From: Parabacteroides sp.
GTDB lineage: Bacteria; Bacteroidota; Bacteroidia; Bacteroidales; Tannerellaceae
Assembly (NCBI GenBank): GCA_020026285.1
Contig: JAHHQS010000132.1
Span: 1-10,723 of the forward strand
DNA length: 10,723 bases
Direction of reading: 5' to 3'
Part shown: positions 1 to 6,328 of the stretch, piece by piece
Layout of the letters: every line of letters starts with the position of its first letter
Numbering within the stretch: position 1 is the stretch's first letter
Translations under genes and position numbers: made by a program
Notes under the pieces: generated by a model
Database searches by the model: none
The model's input: only the letters and a program-made list of their open reading frames with translations
What the model was told of the DNA's origin: nothing

Positions 1-672
1 TTCCATAACTGCATCCAATACGTCGAATGCCAATGGAGGAGGAACCATACGACCTGTTTCAGGATCGATATGACACTGTTCTGGAGTAAACTTATAAGCA
101 CCGTGAGAAGTACCAATTGAGATAGCCAAAGAATCGCAACCTGTACGAGTAGCAAAGTCAATTACTTCTTCTGGGTTAGTATAAGTGTGGTGGTCAGAAG
201 AAACTTCGTCTTCAACACCAGCCAATACACCAAGTTCACCTTCAACTGTTACGTCGAACTGATGAGCATATTCAACAACTTGTTTAGTTAAAGCAACGTT
301 TTCTTCATATGGAAGATGAGAACCATCGATCATAACAGAAGAGAAGCCCATGTCTACACAGCTCTTGCATAATTCGAATGAATCACCATGATCCAAGTGT
401 AAAACGATCTGAGGATTAGGACAACCTAATTCTTTAGCATATTCAACGGCTCCTTCAGCCATGTAACGAAGCAAAGTCTGGTTTGCATAGTTACGTGCAC
501 CTTTAGATACCTGTAAGATAACCGGAGATTTAGTTTCAACAGCTGCTTTTACGATTGCCTGCAACTGTTCCATGTTGTTAAAATTGAATGCTGGGATAGC
601 ATATCCACCTTTGATGGCTTTAGCAAACATTTCTTTAGTATTTACTAAGCCTATTTCTTTGTAATTTACCAT
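1..672 (-). CDS. fba: Class II fructose-1,6-bisphosphate aldolase, N-terminal 224 residues (3' end outside window)
   Basis: This is the zinc-dependent glycolytic and gluconeogenic aldolase that interconverts fructose-1,6-bisphosphate with glyceraldehyde-3-phosphate and dihydroxyacetone phosphate in the cytoplasm. The minus strand reads from an ATG at 672 with no stop down to base 1, giving 224 residues. Family motifs are clear: GYAIPAFNFNN near residues 23-33, LHLDHGDSFE at 91-100 (Asp94 as the expected catalytic acid, His95 as a zinc ligand), MIDGSHLPYEEN at 114-125, VEGELGVLAGVED at 143-155, and GTSHGAYK at 187-194 with another zinc-ligand His at 190. Bacteroidota members are usually about 330 residues, so roughly the last third lies beyond the window edge. 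The gene is divergent from rpmE2 and has a Bacteroides-type promoter 43-74 bp upstream. The family call is very secure; the exact subfamily cannot be checked without the C-terminus. Confidence 0.96.
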   Translation of the reverse strand, partial: MVNYKEIGLVNTKEMFAKAIKGGYAIPAFNFNNMEQLQAIVKAAVETKSPVILQVSKGARNYANQTLLRYMAEGAVEYAKELGCPNPQIVLHLDHGDSFELCKSCVDMGFSSVMIDGSHLPYEENVALTKQVVEYAHQFDVTVEGELGVLAGVEDEVSSDHHTYTNPEEVIDFATRTGCDSLAISIGTSHGAYKFTPEQCHIDPETGRMVPPPLAFDVLDAVME

Positions 673-714
673 AAGTTGTAATGTATATTACGTTAATGAT
701 TAAAAATTATGTTA

Positions 715-746
715 CAAAGATAGATATTCTAATTGAACTTATCAAT
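715..746 (-). promoter_or_regulatory. Bacteroides-type promoter for fba
   Basis: On the minus strand TATCTTTG (722 to 715) matches the Bacteroidota -7 consensus TAnnTTTG exactly. ATTG (746 to 743) sits 20 bp further upstream, where the -33 element is expected. Transcription would start near 708, leaving a leader of about 35 nt before the aldolase ATG at 672. Confidence 0.65.
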
Positions 747-802
747 TATATGGATAAAATTACGTAAAAAATAACTCGAAATAAAAAAAACGCTACAAAT
801 AC

Positions 803-833
803 TTTTTTTATTCATCTCTTCTTCATACTTTTG
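803..833 (+). promoter_or_regulatory. Bacteroides-type promoter for rpmE2
   Basis: TACTTTTG (826-833) matches TAnnTTTG exactly. A run of seven T (803-809) provides a -33-like element with 19-bp spacing if TTTT 803-806 is used. The predicted start near 840 gives a leader of about 54 nt with no Shine-Dalgarno sequence, only A-rich sequence before the ATG at 894. The promoter is divergent from that of fba. Confidence 0.65.
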
Positions 834-893
834 CAACCCAAAATACCGGTTACCATTTTAATAACGAAGTATAATTAAAAAGAAAATAAAGCA

Positions 894-1148
894 ATGAAAA
901 AAGGTATTCATCCTGAAAATTATCGTCCTGTTGTATTTAAGGACATGTCTAACGATGATATGTTTATCACTCGTTCAACTATTAATGCAAAAGAAACTAT
1001 CGAAATCGACGGTGTTACTTATCCATTGGTAAAGGTCGAAATTTCTAACACTTCTCACCCATTCTACACTGGTAAATCTAAATTGGTGGATACAGCTGGA
1101 CGTGTTGATAAGTTCTTAAGCCGCTACGGTAACCGTAACAAAAAATAA
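894..1148 (+). CDS. rpmE2: 50S ribosomal protein L31, type B (zinc-independent)
   Basis: This is a small protein of the large ribosomal subunit that helps bridge to the small subunit. The 84-residue product opens with [17 protein letters not shown], contains a [12 protein letters not shown] segment, and ends with [20 protein letters not shown], all hallmarks of the B-type (YkgM/RpmE2) L31. It has no cysteine at all, so it is the form lacking the CxxC zinc site. Its length is normal for Bacteroidota type B L31. It is monocistronic in appearance, with its own promoter at 803-833 and a strong terminator at 1181-1220. Type B L31 replaces a zinc-binding paralogue under zinc limitation in some bacteria; whether this genome has such a paralogue cannot be seen here. 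Confidence 0.97.
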   Translation: MKKGIHPENYRPVVFKDMSNDDMFITRSTINAKETIEIDGVTYPLVKVEISNTSHPFYTGKSKLVDTAGRVDKFLSRYGNRNKK

Positions 1149-1180
1149 TTTTTGCGAATTATATATTGCAAGATATATTA

Positions 1181-1220
1181 GAAAGGGCAATTGGATATAT
1201 TCCGATTGCCCTTTCTTTTT
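1181..1220 (+). terminator. Rho-independent terminator of rpmE2
   Basis: A 14-bp stem (1181-1194 with 1202-1215, one G-U wobble) has a 7-nt loop (1195-1201) and is followed directly by TTTTT (1216-1220). It lies 33 bp after the rpmE2 stop codon. Confidence 0.93.
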
Positions 1221-1252
1221 ATCTCTGGCGGAAGATAGATTCTGTCGTATTT

Positions 1253-1260
1253 TAAGTTTG
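1253..1260 (+). promoter_or_regulatory. Candidate -7 element of the rlmN promoter
   Basis: TAAGTTTG matches TAnnTTTG and lies between the rpmE2 terminator and rlmN. I see no convincing -33 element at the expected distance (only CTGG at 1225-1228, too far), so the call rests on the -7 box and its position. Transcription from here would give a leader of about 165 nt that contains the hairpin at 1331-1372. Confidence 0.4.
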
Positions 1261-1330
1261 TAATCAAACAGTTTGATAATAGAAACTAAATAATAGGTAC
1301 ATATATTATGTATGTGACTTAAAAAAGAGG

Positions 1331-1372
1331 AAGTAGTTAAAAAACAAGAAGTTTTATTGTACTACTTTTTTT
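1331..1372 (+). promoter_or_regulatory. Terminator-like hairpin in the rlmN leader
   Basis: AAGTAGT (1331-1337) can pair with ACTACTT (1361-1367), enclosing an inner stem AAAAC (1341-1345) with GTTTT (1351-1355) around a 5-nt loop. The right arm runs into a stretch of seven T (1366-1372). This has the shape of a weak intrinsic terminator or attenuator just upstream of rlmN. The stem is A/T-rich with an asymmetric internal loop, so it may be chance. Confidence 0.35.
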
Positions 1373-1432
1373 AGTAATTTTATGGCCGATAAGAAAGGTG
1401 TTGTATTTCTGTCCATTAATAAACAAAAAACA

Positions 1433-2461
1433 ATGAGTGAAAAGAAACGTTTGTTAGGAATGACTCTTAATGAGTTAAAGCAAGTAGCAGAAGAAGTTGG
1501 ACTCCCGAAATTCGCTGCAAAACAAATGGCAGATTGGTTGTATAAAAAGAAAATATCCAATATTAACGAGATGACAAATATTGCTGTTGTCAAGCGAAAT
1601 TTGTTGTCCGAAGCTTACGAAGTTGGTGCTTATTCTCCTTCCGATTTTCAGAAATCGGTAGATGGAACTATTAAATATTTATTTGCTGCTGGTCCCGGTA
1701 ATTTTATAGAATCCGTTTATATTCCGACAAGCGATCGTGCAACTCTTTGTGTATCCTCGCAGGTGGGATGTAAGATGAATTGCTTGTTCTGCATGACGGG
1801 TAAGCAAGGATTTACCAAGAATCTTTCAGCTAATGAAATTTTGAATCAGATTCAATCTGTTCCAGAAAGTGATCAATTGACAAATCTGGTGTTTATGGGA
1901 ATGGGGGAACCTTTAGATAATACAGATGAATTATTCAAGGTCCTTGAAATTCTGACAGCTCCTTATGGTTATGCGTGGAGTCCGAAACGAATAACCGTTT
2001 CTACTATTGGAGCCAAGGGGTTAAAACGCTTTTTGGATGAAAGTGATTGTCATTTGGCTGTAAGTCTTCATTCTCCTTATCCAGCGGAACGTTTGTCTTT
2101 GATGCCTGTTGAGAGGGCTTTTCCCATTCATGATGTCCTTGATCTGATCCGTCAATATGATTTTACACATCAGCGAAGAGTCTCTTTTGAATATATTGTT
2201 TTCAAAGGTTTGAATGATAGTGTGCAGCATGCAAAAGCTTTGGCCGGATTGCTGAAAGATATTCCATGTAGAGTGAATCTGATCCGATTCCATGCCATTC
2301 CGAATGTGCCTCTTCATACAACCGATTTAACCAAAATGGAAGCCTTTCGGGATATCTTGAACGATCGTGGTGTGACTTGTACAATTCGTGCTTCACGGGG
2401 TGAAGATATTTTTGCCGCCTGTGGTATGTTGTCGACAGCTAAGAAAGAAGGACATAAATAA
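1433..2461 (+). CDS. rlmN: Dual-specificity RNA methyltransferase RlmN (23S rRNA A2503-C2 / tRNA A37-C2), radical SAM
   Basis: RlmN methylates C2 of adenine 2503 in 23S rRNA and adenine 37 in some tRNAs, using radical SAM chemistry with a methyl-cysteine intermediate. From the chosen start the protein has 342 residues. The [4Fe-4S] motif is CKMNCLFC (Cys113, 117, 120), preceded by LCVSSQ with Cys106 and followed near the C-terminus by FAACGML with Cys330; these two match the second conserved cysteine and the methyl-carrying cysteine of E. coli RlmN. MGMGEPLDN (155-163) is the SAM-binding GEP motif. An in-frame ATG at 1382 would add 17 residues unlike the family N-terminus, whereas the ATG at 1433 gives MSEKKRLLGMTL, similar to relatives, so I prefer 1433. 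Neither start has a Shine-Dalgarno. It is probably cotranscribed with the DUF4837 gene 44 bp downstream. Confidence 0.95.
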   Translation: MSEKKRLLGMTLNELKQVAEEVGLPKFAAKQMADWLYKKKISNINEMTNIAVVKRNLLSEAYEVGAYSPSDFQKSVDGTIKYLFAAGPGNFIESVYIPTSDRATLCVSSQVGCKMNCLFCMTGKQGFTKNLSANEILNQIQSVPESDQLTNLVFMGMGEPLDNTDELFKVLEILTAPYGYAWSPKRITVSTIGAKGLKRFLDESDCHLAVSLHSPYPAERLSLMPVERAFPIHDVLDLIRQYDFTHQRRVSFEYIVFKGLNDSVQHAKALAGLLKDIPCRVNLIRFHAIPNVPLHTTDLTKMEAFRDILNDRGVTCTIRASRGEDIFAACGMLSTAKKEGHK

Positions 2462-2505
2462 TAAGTATAACAAATAGAGTATTATCGAGAAAAGTTGATA
2501 AAAAT

Positions 2506-3528
2506 ATGAAAAGAACAATCTATATTTTGTTTTTGTTAGCATCACTGATATTGTCATCCTGTAATTCTGGTCCTGTTGTAACCCGTGCAACGGGATTTGC
2601 TTACGAGATTGTGGTAGTTATGGAGCAACAATATTGGAATTCGGCTTCGGGCGAAGCTGTAAACGATCAGTTATTGGCTCCTGTTCGAGGTTTACCTCAA
2701 TATGAACCTTGTCTGAAAGTGTCTTATTCTCAGCCATCTGCATTTAATGGATTACTGACTTATGTGAGAAATATCTTGATTGTAGATATCAATCCGGATG
2801 TTTATACAAAATTATCCATGACTTCAGAAGAAAATAGATGGGCTTTTGGACAGCTTGTTATTACATTGAAAGCTCCTAATCCTGAGGAAATTATCAGTTA
2901 TTTGGAAAAACACCCGAACCAGTTGTCTGATATTTTTGTAAAGGAGGAAATGAAAAGAGCTACTAGTCAGATTGAAGGAACTTACAGTTCGGTCGTGATG
3001 GAACATCTGAAGAAAAATCATCAGGTAGAATTGAAAGTTCCAGAAGATATAGTTTATTATAAAGATACTACCAATTTCTTTTGGGCTACCAATAATGCAA
3101 ATACAGGAAGGATGGACGTTGTTGTGTATTCTTTCCCATATACAGACGCCAATACGTTTACGGCTGATTATTTAGTTGCCAAACGAGATTCGGTTATGAA
3201 AAACAATTTGCCAGGGTCGTTCCCGAATTCTTATATGGCAACCGAAACGAAATACTTTGATGTTGAGTATAAGGCTCTTCGTGTAAGGGATAAATATTGT
3301 GGAGAGTTGCGTGGACTTTGGAAGATGGTTGGCGATATGATGGGTGGACCATTTGTTTCGCATGCTCGTCTGGATGAAAAAAATCAGCGTGTAGTAGTGG
3401 CTGAAGGTTTTGTTTATGCTCCTGAAACGTCTAAACGAAATTTTATCCGTCGTATGGAATCGGCTTTATATACTTTGCGATTGCCGGGTGAATTTGAGCA
3501 AGCTGAAGCTGAAACAAATAAGAAATAA
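2506..3528 (+). CDS. DUF4837 family lipoprotein, function unknown
   Basis: The 340-residue product begins with a lipoprotein signal peptide: basic MKR, a hydrophobic stretch at residues 5-16, and lipobox ILSS followed by Cys19. No acidic surface-export signature follows the Cys (NSGPV), so a periplasm-facing location is more likely than surface display. The mature part resembles the Bacteroidota DUF4837 family: an early YEIVVVMEQQYWNS strand with a small-residue context, RGLPQYEP, and an RNILIVDINPDVYTK strand around residues 88-102. No catalytic motif is recognisable and no further membrane segment is seen. It lies 44 bp behind rlmN, presumably in the same transcript. The family has no assigned function that I know of. 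The assignment comes from remembered family features, not from a search. Confidence 0.85.
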   Translation: MKRTIYILFLLASLILSSCNSGPVVTRATGFAYEIVVVMEQQYWNSASGEAVNDQLLAPVRGLPQYEPCLKVSYSQPSAFNGLLTYVRNILIVDINPDVYTKLSMTSEENRWAFGQLVITLKAPNPEEIISYLEKHPNQLSDIFVKEEMKRATSQIEGTYSSVVMEHLKKNHQVELKVPEDIVYYKDTTNFFWATNNANTGRMDVVVYSFPYTDANTFTADYLVAKRDSVMKNNLPGSFPNSYMATETKYFDVEYKALRVRDKYCGELRGLWKMVGDMMGGPFVSHARLDEKNQRVVVAEGFVYAPETSKRNFIRRMESALYTLRLPGEFEQAEAETNKK

Positions 3529-3631
3529 AATACATACCAAAGGGGCTTTCATGAAAAGGTCTTTATCTTTTTTTGAAAGTATCAGACATCTTATAAAAAC
3601 ATCTAATCTTTTTATCTATCCACTTTTGTGG

Positions 3632-3694
3632 AACAATCTTTTCATGGAGGTGGATATATAAATGATTATAAGCTTTTAATAAACAATCTTTTCA
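3632..3694 (+). repeat. 13-bp direct repeat, two copies 50 bp apart
   Basis: AACAATCTTTTCA occurs at 3632-3644 and again, identically, at 3682-3694. The two copies are followed by purine-rich G-containing sequence (TGGAGG and AAGGAAAAGG). They could be binding sites, remnants of a local duplication, or chance in AT-rich DNA. Confidence 0.6.
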
Positions 3695-3772
3695 AAGGAA
3701 AAGGAGAGAAGGAACTTGATTAAGTTTCCCGGTAAATTATGATGAATATTCAAATAATTCGATGAAATTCTT

Positions 3773-3780
3773 TAACTTTG
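3773..3780 (+). promoter_or_regulatory. Candidate -7 element of the pdxA promoter
   Basis: TAACTTTG matches TAnnTTTG exactly and lies 22 bp upstream of the pdxA ATG, so the leader would be about 16 nt. The -33 region (around 3749-3752) is weak, with only a TTC near the right distance. Confidence 0.55.
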
Positions 3781-3802
3781 TCGGAGTTGATAAATAGATA
3801 TT

Positions 3803-4906
3803 ATGGACGATAGATTAATAAGAGTGGGAATTTCCCAAGGCGATATAAACGGAATCGGTTATGAAGTGATTCTAAAAACTTTTTCAGATCAGAGAATGAC
3901 TGAACTTTGTACACCGATTGTGTATGGTTCATCAAAAATAGCTGCTTATCATAGAAAAGCAATGGACTTACCACCAGTCAATCTGAATGTAATAGCACAA
4001 GCAGAAGAAGCTGGAGCAAATCGGGTGAATATAATTAATTGTGTAGACGATGATGTAAAAGTGGAATTGGGCAAGTCTACTGAAATTGCCGGCCAGGCTG
4101 CATTCAAAGCTTTGGAAATGGCTGTGGCTGATTTGAAGAGAGGAGCCATAGACGTTCTGGTTACTGCTCCGATTAACAAACATAATATTCAAAATGATTT
4201 GTTTCATTTTCCGGGACATACAGAATATCTGGAACAGGCGTTAGGTGAAGGTAGAAAAGCCTTGATGATTTTGATGACAGACACGCTTCGTGTTGCATTG
4301 GTTACAGGTCATGTCCCCGTATCAGAAATAGCTCCGCATATAACAGTTGAGAATATTATTACAAAACTTCAGATATTTAATCGTTCGCTAAAACAGGATT
4401 TCTCTATTATCAAACCTCGAATAGCGGTATTGGCTTTGAATCCTCATGCTGGAGATAATGGTGTGATTGGAAAGGAAGAAGAAGAAATAATAAAGCCGGC
4501 AATGCTGGAAGCAGAACGTAAGGGTATTATGGTGTTTGGTCCGTTCCCGGCAGATGGCTTCTTTGGCTCTGGAATGTATGAAGAGTTTGATGGAGTACTT
4601 GCCATGTATCATGATCAGGGACTGGCTCCTTTTAAATCATTAACCATGGAGAATGGTGTGAATTATACAGCAGGGCTTCCATTTGTAAGAACATCTCCTG
4701 ACCACGGAACGGCATATGATATTGCAGGAAAGAATCTGGCTTCGGAAGCTTCATTCCGACAGGCCGTTTACACAGCATTGGATGTCTATCGCAGCAGGGA
4801 CTTTTATCGTGAAGGAACAGCCCATCCTCTGCGTAAACAATACTTTGATAAGGGAAGTGATAATGTTAAACTGGATTTGACAAAAGATGAGGATTCGGAA
4901 ATCTGA
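3803..4906 (+). CDS. pdxA: 4-hydroxythreonine-4-phosphate dehydrogenase PdxA
   Basis: PdxA oxidises 4-phosphohydroxy-L-threonine with NAD(P)+ in the DXP-dependent pathway to pyridoxal 5'-phosphate; the unstable product is condensed with deoxyxylulose phosphate by PdxJ. The 367 residues contain the expected motifs in order: GDINGIGYEVILK (13-25, the usual GDPxGIG with Asn in place of Pro), LVTAPINK (119-126), GHTEYLE (138-144), and the three metal-binding histidines in VTGHVPV (His170), NPHAGDNG (His215) and MYHDQGLAPFK (His270), which align with E. coli His166, 211 and 266. PNYTAGLP-like VNYTAGLPFVRTSPDHGTA (286-304) closes the substrate site. It is longer than E. coli PdxA (329), as is usual in Bacteroidota. 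It has its own promoter and terminator, so it appears monocistronic. Confidence 0.97.
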   Translation: MDDRLIRVGISQGDINGIGYEVILKTFSDQRMTELCTPIVYGSSKIAAYHRKAMDLPPVNLNVIAQAEEAGANRVNIINCVDDDVKVELGKSTEIAGQAAFKALEMAVADLKRGAIDVLVTAPINKHNIQNDLFHFPGHTEYLEQALGEGRKALMILMTDTLRVALVTGHVPVSEIAPHITVENIITKLQIFNRSLKQDFSIIKPRIAVLALNPHAGDNGVIGKEEEEIIKPAMLEAERKGIMVFGPFPADGFFGSGMYEEFDGVLAMYHDQGLAPFKSLTMENGVNYTAGLPFVRTSPDHGTAYDIAGKNLASEASFRQAVYTALDVYRSRDFYREGTAHPLRKQYFDKGSDNVKLDLTKDEDSEI

Positions 4907-4944
4907 TGATGGGTGAGTTCTACTTGTTATAATTAGGTGAATTG

Positions 4945-4965
4945 TTTATAAAATCATTTATAAAA
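4945..4965 (+). repeat. Tandem TTTATAAAA repeat before the pdxA terminator
   Basis: TTTATAAAA occurs at 4945-4953 and 4957-4965, separated by TCA. Each copy contains the palindrome TTTATAAA. The second copy runs into the left arm of the pdxA terminator. It is probably just AT-rich 3' untranslated sequence. Confidence 0.5.
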
Positions 4966-5013
4966 TGGACAATCTGATTGTTACTTTTTTCAATCGGATT
5001 GTCCATTTCTTTT
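4963..5013 (+). terminator. Rho-independent terminator of pdxA
   Basis: An 18-bp stem (4963-4980 with 4991-5008, one G-U wobble) surrounds a T-rich 10-nt loop (4981-4990) and is followed by CTTTT (5009-5013). It is the strongest hairpin in the window and separates pdxA from the lipid gene cluster. The flanking A and T runs could let it work on both strands, but no convergent gene is present. Confidence 0.92.
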
Positions 5014-5060
5014 GAATAATAGAAGTGTTGATAATAAGAGGTTCTTTTTTTCTGTAATTT

Positions 5061-5091
5061 TTTTAAGATAAAGAAAGATTGTGTAAGTTTG
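5061..5091 (+). promoter_or_regulatory. Bacteroides-type promoter of the four-gene lipid operon
   Basis: TAAGTTTG (5084-5091) matches TAnnTTTG exactly, with TTTT (5061-5064) exactly 19 bp upstream as the -33 element. The predicted start near 5098 leaves a leader of about 19 nt before the ATG at 5117. It follows the pdxA terminator directly, marking a new transcription unit. Confidence 0.7.
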
Positions 5092-5116
5092 CATTTTAAA
5101 CCAAAAGATTATAATC

Positions 5117-5584
5117 ATGTTTAAAGATAAAACAATCGTGTATACTTCGGGAACATTTGATATGTTTCATTATAATCATCTTCGTATGATTAATTATGCA
5201 AGAAGTTTAGCCGATATTCTTATAGTAGGTGTCAGTACGGATGAATTAGTCGAATCATACAAACCGAAACCGATCATTCCGTTTAATGAACGTTTGCAAA
5301 TTATAGAGGCGCTTAAGACTCCGGATATTGTTATTCCTCAGCATACATTGGATCATACTGAAATTGTTAAGAAACTAAATATCGATGCGTTTGTGGTAGG
5401 TGATGATTGGTATGGAAAATATGATTATTTGAAGGATTTAGGTGTTCAGGTATTTTATTTCCCTTATGGAACAGGCGTATCTTCAACCAATTTGAAGAAA
5501 ACAATTCATGATACCTATGAAACAAACCTAAAGAATCAGCGTCAGGCTAAACCGAATTCGGTGAAAGGGGTTTCTGAAAAATAA
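5117..5584 (+). CDS. Nucleotidyltransferase of the glycerol-3-phosphate cytidylyltransferase (TagD-like) type
   Basis: The likely reaction is CTP plus an alcohol phosphate giving a CDP-alcohol and pyrophosphate in the cytoplasm. The 155-residue protein is a single nucleotidyltransferase domain. It opens with GTFDMFHYNH (12-21), the GTFDxxHxGH signature with Asn20 in place of the usual Gly. It continues with PFNERLQIIEAL (56-66), similar to the NER region of TagD, VVGDDWYGKYD (93-103), matching the GDDWxGKFD stretch of TagD, and GVSSTNLKK (120-128), equivalent to the ISTT motif that binds the nucleotide phosphates. A polar tail of about 25 residues follows. It is the first gene of a tight operon, ending 7 bp before a dehydrogenase gene, with a CDP-alcohol transferase two genes on, which supports the CDP-alcohol role. 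The alcohol (glycerol, ethanolamine or another) is not determined, and ATP use by a relative cannot be excluded. Confidence 0.85.
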   Translation: MFKDKTIVYTSGTFDMFHYNHLRMINYARSLADILIVGVSTDELVESYKPKPIIPFNERLQIIEALKTPDIVIPQHTLDHTEIVKKLNIDAFVVGDDWYGKYDYLKDLGVQVFYFPYGTGVSSTNLKKTIHDTYETNLKNQRQAKPNSVKGVSEK

Positions 5585-5591
5585 AATAGAC

Positions 5592-6320
5592 ATGAATAAA
5601 TATGTATTTATAACTGGTGGAACAAAAGGTATCGGCAAAGCTGTTGCCGAATGTCTTGCAAAATCCGGTTATCATTTGGTTCTGACTTATGCTGCAGATA
5701 CGGAAACAGCAAATAAAACAAGTCTGGAACTTACCCAAAAATATGGAGTCTCAGTTTTAACTTTACAGGCAGATAATTCGGATATTAAATCAATTGATAC
5801 TATAGCATCTTTTTTAACGGAGAAAGATTTATATCTGGATGCTTTGGTGATGAATGCAGGAATGACTTGTAGGGATCCTTTTGAAAAATTACAATATCAG
5901 GATTGGGAGAAAGTATTCTGTGCAAATGTACACTTTCCGGTATTCTTGTTGCAGAGAATTGTTAATCGAATCCGAAAAGGAGGAAGCGTTGTGTTCACAG
6001 GTTCCTTAATGGCTATAGAACCGCATTCGGTTTCTTTGGCTTATGGCGTTACAAAAAGTGCAGTTCATAGTCTGGTGAAGAATCTAGTCAAGTTCATGGT
6101 GCCATATGAAGTACGAGTAAACGGAGTAGCTCCTGGATTTGTAGATACAGAATGGCAAAAGACTAAACCTGCAGAAATACGTCAGAATATAGAACGTAAA
6201 GTTTCGTTGGGACGATTTTGTGATCCGGCCGAATTAGCAGAAGTTTATAAAATGTTGATTGAAAATAGATACTTTAATGGAGAAATAGTCGTTGTTGATG
6301 GCGGTTATTCTTATAAATAA
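5592..6320 (+). CDS. Short-chain dehydrogenase/reductase (SDR), FabG-like
   Basis: This is a classical NAD(P)-dependent SDR of 242 residues, cytosolic, with no signal peptide. The cofactor motif is TGGTKGIG (8-15), the structural motif is NAG (88-90), and the catalytic tetrad can be placed at Asn112, Ser138 (in TGSLMA), Tyr151 and Lys155 (YGVTK). The substrate-loop motif PGFVDTEW (181-188) and the C-terminal VVVDGGYSYK are also typical. General FabG-like annotation is safe, but its place between a cytidylyltransferase and a CDP-alcohol transferase suggests that it prepares a lipid or head-group precursor rather than serving bulk fatty acid synthesis. A 3-ketosphinganine reductase role is possible, since an SDR with that activity has been reported in Bacteroides thetaiotaomicron; whether this is its orthologue cannot be told from the sequence. 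It starts 7 bp after the previous gene and ends 8 bp before the next. Confidence 0.92.
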   Translation: MNKYVFITGGTKGIGKAVAECLAKSGYHLVLTYAADTETANKTSLELTQKYGVSVLTLQADNSDIKSIDTIASFLTEKDLYLDALVMNAGMTCRDPFEKLQYQDWEKVFCANVHFPVFLLQRIVNRIRKGGSVVFTGSLMAIEPHSVSLAYGVTKSAVHSLVKNLVKFMVPYEVRVNGVAPGFVDTEWQKTKPAEIRQNIERKVSLGRFCDPAELAEVYKMLIENRYFNGEIVVVDGGYSYK

Positions 6321-6328
6321 AAAAAGAA

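Larger units (their letters stand above)
3529..3802 (+). other. Non-coding gap with short direct and inverted repeats before pdxA
   Basis: No convincing gene lies in these 274 bp. They hold a 13-bp direct repeat (AACAATCTTTTCA at 3632-3644 and 3682-3694), a hairpin TCCAC/GTGGA (3619-3623 with 3628-3632, TTTT loop), a competing pairing TATCCAC/GTGGATA (3617-3623 with 3650-3656), a hairpin CTTTTC/GAAAAG (3688-3693 with 3698-3703, AAAG loop), a long-range inverted repeat CATGAAAAG/CTTTTCATG (3550-3558 with 3638-3646) and a purine-rich tract near 3695-3716. The pdxA promoter is at its right end. None of the hairpins is a clean terminator. Confidence 0.6.

Noticed and set aside
1382..1432. N-terminal extension of RlmN from the ATG at 1382
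   Set aside because: The added 17 residues do not resemble RlmN N-termini, while the ATG at 1433 gives a typical one. Kept as a finding about start choice rather than annotated as coding.
1354..1593. Minus-strand open frame over the rlmN start, hydrophobic
   Set aside because: It lies opposite the conserved rlmN coding sequence and has no recognisable domain or promoter; it is an antisense shadow.
2021..2590. Three overlapping minus-strand open frames across the end of rlmN and start of the DUF4837 gene
   Set aside because: They oppose confidently identified genes, are His/Ser/Phe-rich as expected for antisense of AT-rich coding DNA, and show no family motif.
3410..3661. Plus-strand 83-codon open frame overlapping the end of the DUF4837 gene
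   Set aside because: It starts inside the DUF4837 coding region in another frame, its composition (Lys, Leu, Arg and Ile runs) looks like translated non-coding AT-rich DNA, and it matches no family I know. The gap is better read as non-coding.
3949..4612. Minus-strand open frames opposite pdxA
   Set aside because: They lie wholly within the well-conserved pdxA gene and have no independent support.
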